In this document: positions 37,325 through 46,664 of the stretch, piece by piece | Layout of the letters: each line of letters starts with the position of its first letter | Position numbering within the stretch: the stretch's first letter is position 1 | NCBI GenBank assembly: GCA_963786765.1 | Contig: CAWBAJ010000010.1 | Location: 1-64,000, forward strand | Length of the DNA: 64,000 nucleotides | Direction: 5' to 3' | Origin: DATKNA01 sp963786765 | Lineage (GTDB): Bacteria > Actinomycetota > Actinomycetes > Actinomycetales > Kineosporiaceae | Program-made: the position numbers and the translations under genes | Notes under the pieces: generated by a model | The model's input: only the letters and a program-made list of their open reading frames with translations | Databases searched by the model: none | What the model was told of the DNA's origin: nothing

Positions 37325-38982
37325 TCAGCCGACGGGACCGGCGTACACGTCGGTGGAGTTGAATCCGGTGGGCGTCGGATCGACCGGCGGAAGCACCGAC
37401 GCGGCCGCACGACAGGACGGCTGCGTGGTCGGGCCGCCGTCAGCGCACGTCGTCCGGGCATAGAACGGAACGACGGTGGCACCGGAGGTGGCCACCAGCC
37501 CCTGGTAGTCCCCCAGGAAGTAGCCGCCCGCGTACGGCGCAGCGAGGCCGTTGTCCGGCCCGTCGACCACCGTGGCGCTGCCGAATGCCGGGGCGGTGGC
37601 GCTGCTGCCCGCGCTCGTCGAGCGCTTGAGCAGCACGAGCGTGGGCTCGTTGCCCCTGACGCTGCCCGTCCACTGGAAGTAGCTGACGGCCACCGCGCCG
37701 GTGCCCGTGACGGCCACGCTCGGGTCGTACGCCGGCTGGCCGGTGTGGTCGTTGACGCGCGCCGGCTGGCTCCACGTCGCCCCGTGGTCGCTGGAGGTAC
37801 TGATCACGACCTCGTCCTGGCCGCCGCCGTTGAAGCGGGCGTCCTGCCAGACGACGTACAGCTGGCCGGTCCGCGGGTTGACGGCGGCCTCGGGAAGGTC
37901 GTCGCCGGTCCGCAGCGGCGCAGGCGGCGTCTTGGAGTACAGATCCACGTTGTTCGGATCGCTGACTCCCGCGGACTTGATCCCCGCCACCACCTTCGGC
38001 TTGCTCCAGGTGGCGCCTGCGTCCGTCGACGTGGCGAAGGCCACGTTGTCACCGCGGTTGCCGCCCTTGTTCGACGCGTTCTGGATGAGGTCGAAGAAGT
38101 CGAAGAGCGTCCCCGAGGGGTCGACGACGATGACGTTGCCGATCGTCTGGTCCTGGGACGGCAGGCGGACGGCGACCTGGGGCGCCGACCACGTGACGCC
38201 GTAGTCCGTCGTCTTCGACAGCATGGTCGGTCCCTTGTAGGCGGGCTCGTGCACGAAGCCCCTCGGGCTCGACCGCGGCACGGTCAGGCGATCCCAGACC
38301 GCGTAGGCGACGCCGGGCCGGGTCGGGTCGGCAGTGACCGACTCCTTGTCGTTGAACGGCACGTTGGCGGCGGTGCACGGCGAGGGCACGTTCTCGCAGG
38401 CGTCGGCGATGAGGGTCTGCACGTGCGACCACGTCGCGCCGCCGTCGTAGGAGGCCGCTGCGCCGACGGCGTTGTGGTTGCCGTCGGGATCTGCCTTGTA
38501 GGCGCTGAAGTCGAACGAGACGGAGACGGAGTACACGGTGCTGCCGGAAGGATTTCCGGGGCGCCCGGGCCGATGGAGACCCACGGGTCGGAGGCCCGCT
38601 GGTAATCCAGGTAGGGGCCCGCGAAACCGGACTCGTGATAGCAGGCGCTGAACGGCTGGGGGCTGAGCGTCCAGCTCGTGCCGCCGTCCCTGGAGTACGC
38701 GGCGACCAAGCCGTGCGACCCGCCGTCGGACCAGCGGTCCTGCTGCCACGCCCCGACGAGGTGCTGCGCGTTCGTGGGGTCGACCGCAGCCTGAGGCTCC
38801 ACCTCGGAGTTGACGTAGTTGAGGGAGCCGGGCGTCCGGTCGACGGCGCTGCACCCCGCCGTCGCGTAGGGACTCGACGGCGGCGAGACGGCCGTCGTAG
38901 CCGCAGATGCCGGCCCCGCGGCGGAGGCGATGAGTGCGGCCGCGAGACCACCGGCGGCGACCATTCGAACCGAGACCCGCAT
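37325..38982 (-). CDS. Secreted sialidase/BNR-fold protein (one frameshift)
   Basis: ATG 38982 lies behind GGGGAGGGG. A classical signal peptide (R-V-S-V-R then a hydrophobic core, cleavage after A-G-P-A-S-A near residue 27) is followed by an exo-alpha-sialidase-like propeller with Asp boxes such as S-R-D-G-G-T-S-W, S-Y-D-G-G-A-T-W-S, S-T-D-A-G-A-T-W-S and S-S-D-H-G-A-T-W-S. The frame is broken near 38550; corrected length is about 550 residues. The sialidase arginine triad was not identified, so enzymatic activity is uncertain. Confidence 0.75.
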
Positions 38983-39142
38983 GACCCCTCCCCGGGCGAG
39001 CATGGCTCCCTCGACGCTTCTCGCGCCGGTGCGTTCACCCCAGCACTCCGGGCATCGCGGCGTCCACAAGCGTTCGGCCTCCCGAAGGTCTGCGTGGACT
39101 GCCCATTCGGGCAGGTGGCCCGCTCTACCCGGGCGGCCCGCC

Positions 39143-40603
39143 CTACTCGTACTCGTACGTCTCTCGCGGCGTCACGAGCCGCACGGAGACCGGCTCACCC
39201 GGGCGCCCGCCGGCCCGATTCGCGTACTCGGGGACCCCGACGCATGTGAAGAGCATCGGCTCGAGCGGTTGCCCGACGAACTCCGGCACCTGCGAGTCGT
39301 GGAACGTCATCCCCGAGGCGCCGGCACCGAGCGCGTATGCGGCCAGGTGCAGCCGCCCCTCGACGAGCCCCGCGCGCAGTTGCGCCGTCCGGTAGTCCCG
39401 GTCGTCCATCACGGCCAGGTCGGCACACGACAGCACGACGAACGAGGCGTCGCCGCCGAGATCCTGCCCCACGCACAGATGCGTCATGTAGTCGCGCAAG
39501 TCCCCGCCGCGCAGGGGAACGCGAGGCACCGTCGGCCACCGGTACAGCCCCGGCTCCAGCCCGTCGACCGCATGCACGACGACGTACTGCGGGTCCGGCA
39601 CCCCGCGAACGGAAGCCGCCATCGCGAACTCCAGCAGCTCGCGCGGCAGGGCGGCTCCGCGCAGCATCAGCCGGGTCGAGCCCCGCTGCAGGATCACCGT
39701 GTCGAGAGGCGGGGAGTCCGGGACCGCCGCGTCCAGGGGGTCCCGCTCCGGCTCCGGCTCCCCCAGGTCCCGGACGTCGCCCGCGCGCAGTGCCGCCGTG
39801 ACGAGCGGGAACTCGACCGGCTCGTCGTCGATCGTCCCCGCGACGGCCTCGCCGCCCGCGCGCGTCGCGGGCGCGTCGTCGTCGAGCGTCAGCAAGGCGA
39901 CGGGGAACTCCTGGATGCCGTCCGCTCCGACCAGCGCCGACACCTCGGCGTCCGGGAAGCGCAGATAGAGCCGCCCCGGCAGGCCGGCCGACCGCGCTGC
40001 GGCACGCAGCTGCGCGAGCATCGTGCCGGCGTCCCAGAAGATGTGCCGGAAGCCGCGCTCGGCATAACGCCACCCGGTGCGCCACGGCACCCCGGTGACC
40101 ACGACGGTCGTTCCGCCGTCCGAGGCGGGCGGGCCCACCCGCCCCAGCGCGTGCTCCACCGGGTCGTACCAGTGGACGCCGTCCGCAAGGCCCGGCACCG
40201 CGCGGGCGGTGACGTACACCTCGAGGGGGAACCGCGCGCCCGCCGAGCCCGCGGCCCTCAGGAGCATGGGCGGCCGCGTCGGATGCTCCACGACGCGGAC
40301 GACTCCGGCGGCGAGGTGGAGGATCCGCCCGAGCATGGCGAGGTCGAGCACGGCGGGGGTGACCACCGCCGTTCCGGCGAGCACGCGCGTCGCCGGCTCG
40401 AGCACGGCGGGCAGATCCCGCGGCAGCGGCGTCGTCGGCAGCCCGCGGGGGTAGCGCTTGACCCGCGGGGGCCGCCGGTCCGGGTCGTTCGCGGCGAAAT
40501 CCTGCAGGACGCGCGGGTCGTCCACCGGCCGGTCCCACCGCCGGGACGGCGTCATCGAGGTGAGCTGGTGATAGAGCCGCGCCGTGTCCCCTGGCCCCGT
40601 CAC
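39143..40603 (-). CDS. Tandem nitroreductase / SagB-ThcOx-type dehydrogenase
   Basis: 486 residues holding two nitroreductase-like halves. The first contains L-H-L-A-A-G-V-V-R and P-L-E-V-Y-V, the second R-G-S-T-R and Y-A-L-G-A-G-A-S-G-M-T-F, the usual FMN-binding end. This tandem form occurs in SagB/ThcOx-type oxidases that dehydrogenate azolines in modified peptides, but no precursor, cyclodehydratase or transporter lies nearby. GTG 40603 overlaps the TetR stop (GTGA), so the pair is coupled and the TetR protein likely controls this enzyme. Confidence 0.78.
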   Translation of the reverse strand: MTGPGDTARLYHQLTSMTPSRRWDRPVDDPRVLQDFAANDPDRRPPRVKRYPRGLPTTPLPRDLPAVLEPATRVLAGTAVVTPAVLDLAMLGRILHLAAGVVRVVEHPTRPPMLLRAAGSAGARFPLEVYVTARAVPGLADGVHWYDPVEHALGRVGPPASDGGTTVVVTGVPWRTGWRYAERGFRHIFWDAGTMLAQLRAAARSAGLPGRLYLRFPDAEVSALVGADGIQEFPVALLTLDDDAPATRAGGEAVAGTIDDEPVEFPLVTAALRAGDVRDLGEPEPERDPLDAAVPDSPPLDTVILQRGSTRLMLRGAALPRELLEFAMAASVRGVPDPQYVVVHAVDGLEPGLYRWPTVPRVPLRGGDLRDYMTHLCVGQDLGGDASFVVLSCADLAVMDDRDYRTAQLRAGLVEGRLHLAAYALGAGASGMTFHDSQVPEFVGQPLEPMLFTCVGVPEYANRAGGRPGEPVSVRLVTPRETYEYE

Positions 40604-41277
40604 CACGCCAGTCTCGCATCGCGTGGGTCTGGTCCGAGGGCGGTGAGCACGTGGTCCACGACGGCCGTGGGCATGTCGGCGGGGATCGGACGGTGGGCGA
40701 CGAATCGCCGGTAGAAGAACGGGGCGGCGAGCAGGTCGACGACGAGCTCGGGGTCGACGTCCTGCGGAAGTGCCCCCTGCCGCGCCAGCCTCGAGCACCA
40801 CCCGCAGCAGGGGCTCACGGCGGCGCTGCGTCAGTGACGCCTGCAGGCCGGCCAGGGCGGGGTCGCGTTCGGCAGCATCGATGAAGGCGGCCATCAGTTC
40901 GGGGAACGGCGACCGGTCGAACAGAGCGGCGGCCGCGGTCAGCACTGTGATCATGTCGGCGCGGACGTTCCCGCTCGACACGTCAGGCACCGGCTGGAAC
41001 TCGGCGTCCATGGCGTCGACGAGCAGCGCGGATGCCGAGGGCCAGTGCCGGTAGAGCGTCGCTTTGCTCGCTCCGGCCCGCCGGGCGACGGACTCGATGG
41101 TGAACCCGGGCATGCCGCTGTCGGCCAGCACCTCCAGCGCGGCGCTGAGCACACGCTGCCGGGCATGCTCGCCACGCCGCCGGGGCCCGGGCGGCGGAGC
41201 CTCCGGCGCGTCACCTCCGGCGGCGCCGACCGGGACGACGAGGAGCCCGCCTCGCCGGGCGAACGCCTCTGGGTCAC
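40600..41277 (-). CDS. TetR/AcrR family regulator (two frame breaks)
   Basis: From GTG 41277 (GGAAGGGG upstream) the start reads T-Q-R-R-S-P-G-E-A. The HTH part is in another frame: F-T-I-E-S-V-A-R-R-A-G-A-S-K-A-T-L-Y-R-H-W. After a further shift near 40785 the ligand-binding domain ends with V-D-L-L-A-A-P-F-F-Y-R-R-F and L-T-A-L-G-P-D. Each break is one base. Palindromes sit 20 bases upstream in the divergent promoter region. Predicted repressor of itself, the downstream dehydrogenase and the divergent deazaflavin enzyme. Confidence 0.72.
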
Positions 41278-41296
41278 CGTGTTCCCCTTCCTCGAT

Positions 41297-41318
41297 CGGT
41301 ACGTTATCGTACCGATAA
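41297..41318. promoter_or_regulatory. Palindromic operator and overlapping -10 elements in the TetR divergent region
   Basis: CGGTACG and CGTACCG (41297-41303 and 41308-41314) form a perfect 7-4-7 inverted repeat, and TTATCG and CGATAA (41304-41309 and 41313-41318) form a second, overlapping one. GATAAT at 41315-41320 is a good -10 for the rightward gene. The site lies 20 bases before the TetR start. Confidence 0.65.
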
Positions 41319-41368
41319 TCGATCGATACGGTTCCGTGTCGATGGAAGCGACGCGAAGGACGGCCCAG

Positions 41369-41827
41369 ATGACAGAGCAACGAGCACAGACCCTGCGGTT
41401 TCAAGGTGCAGCCAACGGGATCACCCGCGCCCTGCTGCGGGTGCCCCTGCTGAACCGCCTGGTGGGGCGCCGGCTGATCGTTCTCGACGTCGTCGGGCGG
41501 ACCTCCGGCAGGCACTACCGGGTCCCGGTCGCCTACACCCGCCATGACGGCGAACTGCTCGTCGGCACCCCGTTCGCGTGGGGGCGCAACCTGCGGACGG
41601 GAGAACCCGTGAGCATCCTGCTGAAGGGCAAGCACACGACGGCGGACGTGGAGGCCTTCACGACCGAGACCGACGTCGTTCGGGCGTACGAGATCATGGC
41701 CCGCGACAACCGCCAGTTCGCCGCGTTCAACAAGATCGGACTCGACCAGCACGGCGATCCCGACCCCGAGGACCTCCACCTCGCCTGGGCAGCCGGAGCC
41801 CGAGCGTTCCGGCTCACCCCAGCCTGA
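41369..41827 (+). CDS. Deazaflavin (F420)-dependent nitroreductase family protein
   Basis: 152 residues from ATG 41369, with GAAGGA eight bases upstream; an in-frame ATG at 41342 lacks a site. The Ddn-like split-barrel pattern is clear: L-I-V-L-D-V-V-G-R-T-S-G-R-H-Y-R-V-P, then L-V-G-T-P-F-A-W-G-R-N, and a C-terminal A-R-A-F-R-L-T. Such proteins bind F420 or quinones and reduce or protect against redox-active compounds. Divergent from the TetR gene and probably under its control. Confidence 0.88.
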   Translation: MTEQRAQTLRFQGAANGITRALLRVPLLNRLVGRRLIVLDVVGRTSGRHYRVPVAYTRHDGELLVGTPFAWGRNLRTGEPVSILLKGKHTTADVEAFTTETDVVRAYEIMARDNRQFAAFNKIGLDQHGDPDPEDLHLAWAAGARAFRLTPA

Positions 41828-41878
41828 CGGGTAGAGCCCGGCGCTCGTCATGTCGTGGCGCGATCCATGCCGCGACCC

Positions 41879-42247
41879 TCAGCGCAGGTGGACGTCGACG
41901 CCGCCGAAGATGCCGTAGCAGCGCACCTGGATCCGGGCGCCCCGGGACGACGGCTCCTCTGACCGGCGACGCGGCAGCCGGCCAACGAGCGCGAAGCCGC
42001 TGACGTCCGCTTCGGTGCCTGCGGCCACGGTCAGGTCGACGCCGCCTACCAGGGACACCTTGGTCAGCACGATGCCGTCCTCGGGCAGGGCGGCATCGGT
42101 GAGGTCCAGGTGCATCCCGCCGACCGCCGTCACCAGGGTGGTGCGTCGGGCAGGCCGCCAAGGGCCAGTGCGCTTCAGGCCCCCGATGAGCCGGACGACG
42201 ACTTCACTCGCGCGGCCGCTCGCCGCCTGTCCCGTGTTCTCCGTCAT
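41879..42247 (-). CDS. LiaF-like / DUF1707-associated C-terminal domain protein
   Basis: 122 residues from ATG 42247. The body is a right-handed beta-rich repeat domain of the cell-wall-active antibiotic response type: V-V-R-L-I-G-G-L-K-R-T-G, T-L-V-T-A-V-G-G-M-H-L-D-L, K-V-S-L-V-G-G-V-D-L-T-V, and the end Y-G-I-F-G-G-V-D-V. No membrane segment is present, unlike LiaF itself. A role in envelope stress sensing is suggested only by homology. The Ada-like gene stops 45 bases upstream in the same direction. Confidence 0.75.
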   Translation of the reverse strand: MTENTGQAASGRASEVVVRLIGGLKRTGPWRPARRTTLVTAVGGMHLDLTDAALPEDGIVLTKVSLVGGVDLTVAAGTEADVSGFALVGRLPRRRSEEPSSRGARIQVRCYGIFGGVDVHLR

Positions 42248-42292
42248 GGCTCCAGCCTTCCGGCACCCGGGTCGGCCGACCCGTAACACCTG

Positions 42293-42637
42293 TCACGGGT
42301 CGGCGCTGACGTCCGGCACGTCCCGCCGCGCTCGCCAGCGCTGGTACTCCCCCGGCAGGCACACGGCGCACGGTCGATACCCCGCGGCCTTCGCTGCCGC
42401 CTCGTCGGCGAAGAACACCCGGTGCCGCACGTAGTAACCCCGAGCGATCCACCGCAGGGCGCCCGGACAGTCGAGCCGCCCGTAGATCCGGCTGCGCCGA
42501 TGGCCGCCGAAGGTACCGGGTGTGCGGCTGACGTACGGCTTCCCGTCACGGCCGATCAACGTCCACGTGCGCTCCACGCTCCTGACAACGCCGCAGCGCC
42601 CCTGATCGTGAGCTGGCGGCAGGTGGCGGTGTATCAC
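42293..42637 (-). CDS. Ada-like zinc-site protein
   Basis: 114 residues. The segment L-D-C-P-G-A-L-R, then Y-V-R-H-R-V-F-F-A-D-E-A-A-A, then Y-R-P-C-A-V-C-L-P, mirrors the four-cysteine zinc module of the Ada methyltransferase N terminus, although only three cysteines are in the expected places. No methyltransferase domain follows. The start is uncertain: the frame opens at 42637, while homology with the fragment at 33.8 kb begins near 42571. Possibly a DNA-phosphate-binding or structural zinc protein. Confidence 0.68.
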   Translation of the reverse strand: MIHRHLPPAHDQGRCGVVRSVERTWTLIGRDGKPYVSRTPGTFGGHRRSRIYGRLDCPGALRWIARGYYVRHRVFFADEAAAKAAGYRPCAVCLPGEYQRWRARRDVPDVSADP

Positions 42638-42701
42638 TGTGAGCCTTCCTGCCTCCTACCCCTGCTGTCTCGTGTCGCCCCTGAGGCAGGGAGGTGGGCG
42701 C

Positions 42702-44306
42702 ATGTCACGCGTGCGGCTCTGCGTGCTCCTCACCACGATCATGTATCTCGTCACGATCATGGGGGGAACGTCCTCCGCGGCCGCTCTGCCGGCCCTGCCC
42801 GCGTTCGACGCCACCTTGACCTTGTCCCCGACGGCTGCCGGCCAGCCCCTGACGGCGACCTTCGACGGGACGAATCCGGTCATCGACGTGGGGGGATCCT
42901 GCGAGGCCTCCGTCGACAAGGCTTTGCTCCCCGCGACGTGCGTCAACACAGGCAGCGACGTGCTACACCCCCACTGGGAGGTCGGCTTCACCGTGCCCGC
43001 GAGCACGCAGCCCGGCATGCACGACGTCACCGTCGTCGCCAACGGCGACACCGCGTCGGGGACCCTTGAAGTGCCGGGACCGGAGGTCGTCGTACCTGAC
43101 CTCCACGGCCTGCTGTATCCGGGACCCGTCCAGCAGGCGGCCAATGCCGCGGGTCTGGCCGTCTGCCCAGTGCATCGGGTGGACGGAATCGTTGTCGACC
43201 AGAACCCCCCTCCGGGTGCGACACGGGTTCCTCCGAGGTGCGTTCAGGTCACCCTCGCGGATGCCGTTCGCGTGCCCAACGTCGTCGGCGACCAGTTCCC
43301 AGTGGCCGAGACCGCGGTCCAGGGCGCCAAGCTGGTGCTGTCACAGCCGGCGAGCACGACCGGCACGGTCGCCACCCAGACGCCCGCTGCGGACACGGTT
43401 GTCGCGGCTGGAAGCACGATCACGGTCACGATGACCGGCGTCGTCCTCGTCCCCGTGCCGAACCTCGTCGGCGGGACCGTCGGTGATGCGCAGGCCGTGC
43501 TCTCCAAGGTCAGCTTGCGACTGCGCAACGGCGGCAGCGATCCGAGACGCAAGGTCAAGACTCAGGACCCACAGCCGGGCGTCGACGTCGCCCCCGGCAG
43601 CCCGGTGTCCGTCACCCTGCAGCCACTCGACGTCGTCCTCGTCGCCGTGCCGGACCTCATCGGCCGCACCACTGGTGATGCGCAGGCCGTGCTCTCCAAC
43701 GTCGGCCTGCGACTGCGCAACGGCGGCAGCGATCCGAGACGCAGGGTCAGGACCCAGGACCCACAGCCGGGCGTCGACGTCGCCCCCGGCAGCCCGGTGT
43801 CCGTCACCCTGCAGCCACCCCACGTCGTCCTCGTCACCGTACCCGACCTCCGGGGCATGACCGTCGACCAGGCGCGGGCCGCGCTGAGCACAGCGAAACT
43901 CGTCTTCGGCAACCCTGCGGGAAATGCCGCCCACAATGCTCATGTCGTCGGGCAGTCCCCCGTGGGCGGTGCGCGCGTCCGCCCGGGGACGACAGTGACG
44001 GTCAGTCTCGAAGTGCCGGCGAGTTCCACCAACGCCGGAGTGCCCGGGGTCCCGCTCGCCCTGGTTCTCGCCACCGCTCTGGGGATCGTGCTGGTGCGGA
44101 GACTTCGACCGGGCGCCCTGCGTGGCCGAAAGACAAGACGCGGCAACCAGAAGGCCCGACGCCCCGCAGTGCACCTCGTGCCGCGCCCGGACCCGGCCGT
44201 CGAGGTGAGGGTGCTGTCGTCAAGTGACCTCCCGGGCGCCCGCATCGGCCTGGCCCCCCACATCGATGCAACAACCGAGCCCGATCTATTCGAGGTGCCC
44301 CGATGA
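42702..44306 (+). CDS. Membrane-anchored multi-PASTA protein
   Basis: 534 residues from ATG 42702 (AGGGAGGTGG upstream). A signal peptide (about 1-27) and an Ig-like N-terminal domain are followed by about five PASTA domains between residues 130 and 450 (V-P-D-L-H-G-L, V-P-N-V-V-G, V-P-N-L-V-G, V-P-D-L-I-G, V-P-D-L-R-G). PASTA three and four are almost identical over 192 bp, a recent duplication. A C-terminal membrane helix (L-V-L-A-T-A-L-G-I-V-L-V) and a basic cytoplasmic tail follow. No kinase domain. Likely binds peptidoglycan outside and a partner inside. Overlaps the next gene by ATGA. Confidence 0.85.
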   Translation: MSRVRLCVLLTTIMYLVTIMGGTSSAAALPALPAFDATLTLSPTAAGQPLTATFDGTNPVIDVGGSCEASVDKALLPATCVNTGSDVLHPHWEVGFTVPASTQPGMHDVTVVANGDTASGTLEVPGPEVVVPDLHGLLYPGPVQQAANAAGLAVCPVHRVDGIVVDQNPPPGATRVPPRCVQVTLADAVRVPNVVGDQFPVAETAVQGAKLVLSQPASTTGTVATQTPAADTVVAAGSTITVTMTGVVLVPVPNLVGGTVGDAQAVLSKVSLRLRNGGSDPRRKVKTQDPQPGVDVAPGSPVSVTLQPLDVVLVAVPDLIGRTTGDAQAVLSNVGLRLRNGGSDPRRRVRTQDPQPGVDVAPGSPVSVTLQPPHVVLVTVPDLRGMTVDQARAALSTAKLVFGNPAGNAAHNAHVVGQSPVGGARVRPGTTVTVSLEVPASSTNAGVPGVPLALVLATALGIVLVRRLRPGALRGRKTRRGNQKARRPAVHLVPRPDPAVEVRVLSSSDLPGARIGLAPHIDATTEPDLFEVPR

Positions 44307-44914
44307 TTTCCGCCCCCGCGACACCAGCCTGGACAGCCGGCGTTCTGCTCTACGGCGACGACGTGATCGCCGGGGTCGCGGCACGCATCGCGGACCCGCA
44401 GACCGAGGCAGCTCTAGGACATCGGGTCGGAGCAGTCGGCGCTATGGCCTTGGGGACCGTCAAACAGGATCTGGCGCCGATCGCCGCTCGATTCCTCGAC
44501 CTCGATCTGGGGTCCGTCCTGCTCACCGGTTGGAAGAAGCACCGGGAACTGCTGGCCGCCGCGACTCGCACTCAGAGCCCGCCGACATGGCCTCCCGAGG
44601 AGCGAGTGCCGCTCGCGGCCCACGACATCGCGCTCGCCCAGCACCCCAGTGTCGACGTCCTGGTCAACGGGCAGGCGGTTCTGACGATCCGCTTCGAACT
44701 CGCCGTCACGATCACCGTCGACGGCCTGGACGCCTTCGTCCGTAGTGGCTGGCTGGTGGGCCTCGGCGCAGGACGCTGCACCGTCAAGATCGCCTTCAGT
44801 GCACAGGGAACAGAACTGGGTACCAGAGAGATCGTTCTCGATCCTCGGGTCGTGGTACCCCTCGGCCAAGGCATCCCCCTTGGCGTGCCGCTGCCACGCG
44901 GCAGCTCGAGATGA
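44303..44914 (+). CDS. Hypothetical protein of the PASTA operon
   Basis: 203 residues, overlapping both neighbours by ATGA (44303 and 44911). An N-terminal helical part (G-L-G-H-R-V-G-A-V-G-A-M-A, K-Q-D-L-A-P-I-A-A-R-F) is followed by a beta-rich domain (Q-A-V-L-T-I-R-F-E-L-A-V-T-I, G-R-C-T-V-K-I-A-F). No signal or membrane segment. The tight coupling suggests that it interacts with the cytoplasmic tail of the PASTA protein; this is inference. Confidence 0.75.
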   Translation: MISAPATPAWTAGVLLYGDDVIAGVAARIADPQTEAALGHRVGAVGAMALGTVKQDLAPIAARFLDLDLGSVLLTGWKKHRELLAAATRTQSPPTWPPEERVPLAAHDIALAQHPSVDVLVNGQAVLTIRFELAVTITVDGLDAFVRSGWLVGLGAGRCTVKIAFSAQGTELGTREIVLDPRVVVPLGQGIPLGVPLPRGSSR

Positions 44915-45102
44915 ACGATCCAAGGCGAGGACCACATGACGAGCTGAAACTCGACATCGCCAGACTCGCTCTGGCTCACGCGGTCTCGGATCCGGCGCAG
45001 ACGGATGCCGTCATCGAGAGCTTTCTCGGCTACCTCGATCGGGACGACACCCTCACCTATTCCACGGCGTTCGCTGCGTCGGGAAAGCGGCCCGCGGCCT
45101 GA
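44911..45102 (+). CDS. Small hypothetical protein, third gene of the PASTA operon
   Basis: 63 residues, mainly helical (K-L-D-I-A-R-L-A-L-A-H-A, T-D-A-V-I-E-S-F-L-G-Y-L). Its ATG overlaps the stop of the preceding gene. Cytosolic, unrecognised; likely a partner of the 203-residue protein. Confidence 0.65.
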   Translation: MNDPRRGPHDELKLDIARLALAHAVSDPAQTDAVIESFLGYLDRDDTLTYSTAFAASGKRPAA

Positions 45103-45250
45103 CCTCGCTCGGACGGGGCCGTGCCGCCCGGGCTCACTAGCGCTGAACGCACGAGCAGACGACAGGCGCCGAGACTGCCCGCAGGGGAAGACACGACTGT
45201 CCTCACCTCCACGCGGCAACCGGGCAGCGGCTGGGGCCGTCCAAGCTGAC

Positions 45251-45850
45251 ATGCCACACCACCTGCGGCCGGCCGCTCGATTGATCACCCTTCCGCTACT
45301 GGCACTTGTGCTCGGAGCGTGTGGCGCCGCCGCCGGCACCGGGCCTCCGACCCCGACGGGCGCAATGGTCGCGACCGCGTCGGCCTCCCCGTCGGCCTCC
45401 TCATCGGCCTCAGCGTCGCCCTCACCAGCGGAGGGGCCGGTGGCGCGCGCGTGGGCCCGCTGGCAGCAGCATCGAGCTGGGAACTACCGGTACCGCCTCG
45501 CGTTGGCCTGCTTCTGTCTCAGGTGGACCTACGAGGTGGAGGTCCGGAACGGGAAGGTCGCCCAGGTTCGACTGCTGGACGAGAACGGGCGACGCGTGCA
45601 TCGGCCAGCCCTCGAGAACGAGGCTCGGACCGTGGACGACCTGTTCGCGGAGCTGCTGCGCGCCGAGGGCGATCCCCTGCCTGCCCCCAGCAGCCAGCCA
45701 CGGGACACAGGGTTCTCCGGTCCGGCCGCGAAGGTGCGGGCGACGTTCGACCCGAAGCTCGGGTATCCGCTCTCGGTCTACATCGACTGGTCGGAGCAGG
45801 CGGCGGACGAGGAGACGGCGTACCTGGTCTCGCACTTCGAAGCGCTGTAG
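45251..45850 (+). CDS. DUF6174 lipoprotein
   Basis: 199 residues. A lipoprotein signal ends at L-G-A-C with Cys24, followed by a Ser/Ala/Pro linker to about residue 60. The domain has the DUF6174 marks W-Q-Q-H-R-A-G-N-Y-R-Y, A-C-F-C, E-V-E-V-R-N-G-K-V and the closing G-Y-P-L-S-V-Y-I-D. Surface-anchored; function unknown. Upstream space of 148 bases separates it from the PASTA operon. Confidence 0.85.
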   Translation: MPHHLRPAARLITLPLLALVLGACGAAAGTGPPTPTGAMVATASASPSASSSASASPSPAEGPVARAWARWQQHRAGNYRYRLALACFCLRWTYEVEVRNGKVAQVRLLDENGRRVHRPALENEARTVDDLFAELLRAEGDPLPAPSSQPRDTGFSGPAAKVRATFDPKLGYPLSVYIDWSEQAADEETAYLVSHFEAL

Positions 45851-45962
45851 AGATCGCGTCGGAAAGACGGACAGCGGCCTGGTGGGCTCCTTCTGGCGCA
45901 TCGATGTATCACCGTGCGGCGACCTCCCTCTTACACGTGCTGTTTTGGACGGAGGGAGTCCG

Positions 45963-46664
45963 ATGACTCGTGCAACAGCAGCACGACACATGCACCGCCT
46001 AGCCGTAGTGGCCGCTCTGGTGCTCCTTGACGCCGGAGTCGGCGGGTGTTTCTTCAAGAGTGGTCCCCAGTGCGGGGCCGGCATGCAGGCCTACAAAGAC
46101 GCCTGTCTGAGCCAAGCCTCGGTCACCTACCTCACGTGTACCGAGAACCGGGGCTTCGACACGTCGACCGAGATCGGAGGCGGGCTCGGCGGGAGCTTCA
46201 AGGTGATCGCGAACGCCTCGATCAACGCCGCCTACAAGAAGGCCCAGAAGGAGGACAGCCCTGTCGCGCTGCAAATCGTCAAGGACTGCATGACACTCGC
46301 CAAGCAATCAGGATCGGGGGCCGAGCAGAGCGAGGCGCAGAGCTACGCCCGACGGGCCGACGAGCAGCTGCGACAGTGGGAGCAGCAACAGGTCCAGCAG
46401 ACGCCGCACATCACCACGTCCCGCTCGACCGCGGCACCAGGGGACACGGTCGTCGTCACCGGGCGGTCGTTCGTCCCGAACGAGACGGTGGACATCCGCG
46501 TGCACGTCGCACTGGTCAAGCAGGTGCAGGTCGACGGTTCGGGATCGTTCAGCACGAAGATCGTCATTCCGCCGGACGTCCCGCCGCCTTCGATGCAGAC
46601 CACGATCACCGTCACCGGGGAATCGTCATCGAGATCGGCCAGCGCCCCCTTCCGCTCCGAGTAG
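45963..46664 (+). CDS. Lipoprotein with C-terminal Ig-like domain
   Basis: 233 residues from ATG 45963 (GGAGGGAG upstream). The lipobox is G-V-G-G-C with Cys29. Residues about 35-110 contain four further cysteines and an alpha-helical part, about 118-145 is glutamine-rich and coiled-coil-like, and about 150-230 is a bacterial Ig-like beta domain (A-A-P-G-D-T-V-V-V-T-G-R-S-F). No known enzyme motif. Probably a surface adhesin or scaffold. Confidence 0.75.
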   Translation: MTRATAARHMHRLAVVAALVLLDAGVGGCFFKSGPQCGAGMQAYKDACLSQASVTYLTCTENRGFDTSTEIGGGLGGSFKVIANASINAAYKKAQKEDSPVALQIVKDCMTLAKQSGSGAEQSEAQSYARRADEQLRQWEQQQVQQTPHITTSRSTAAPGDTVVVTGRSFVPNETVDIRVHVALVKQVQVDGSGSFSTKIVIPPDVPPPSMQTTITVTGESSSRSASAPFRSE

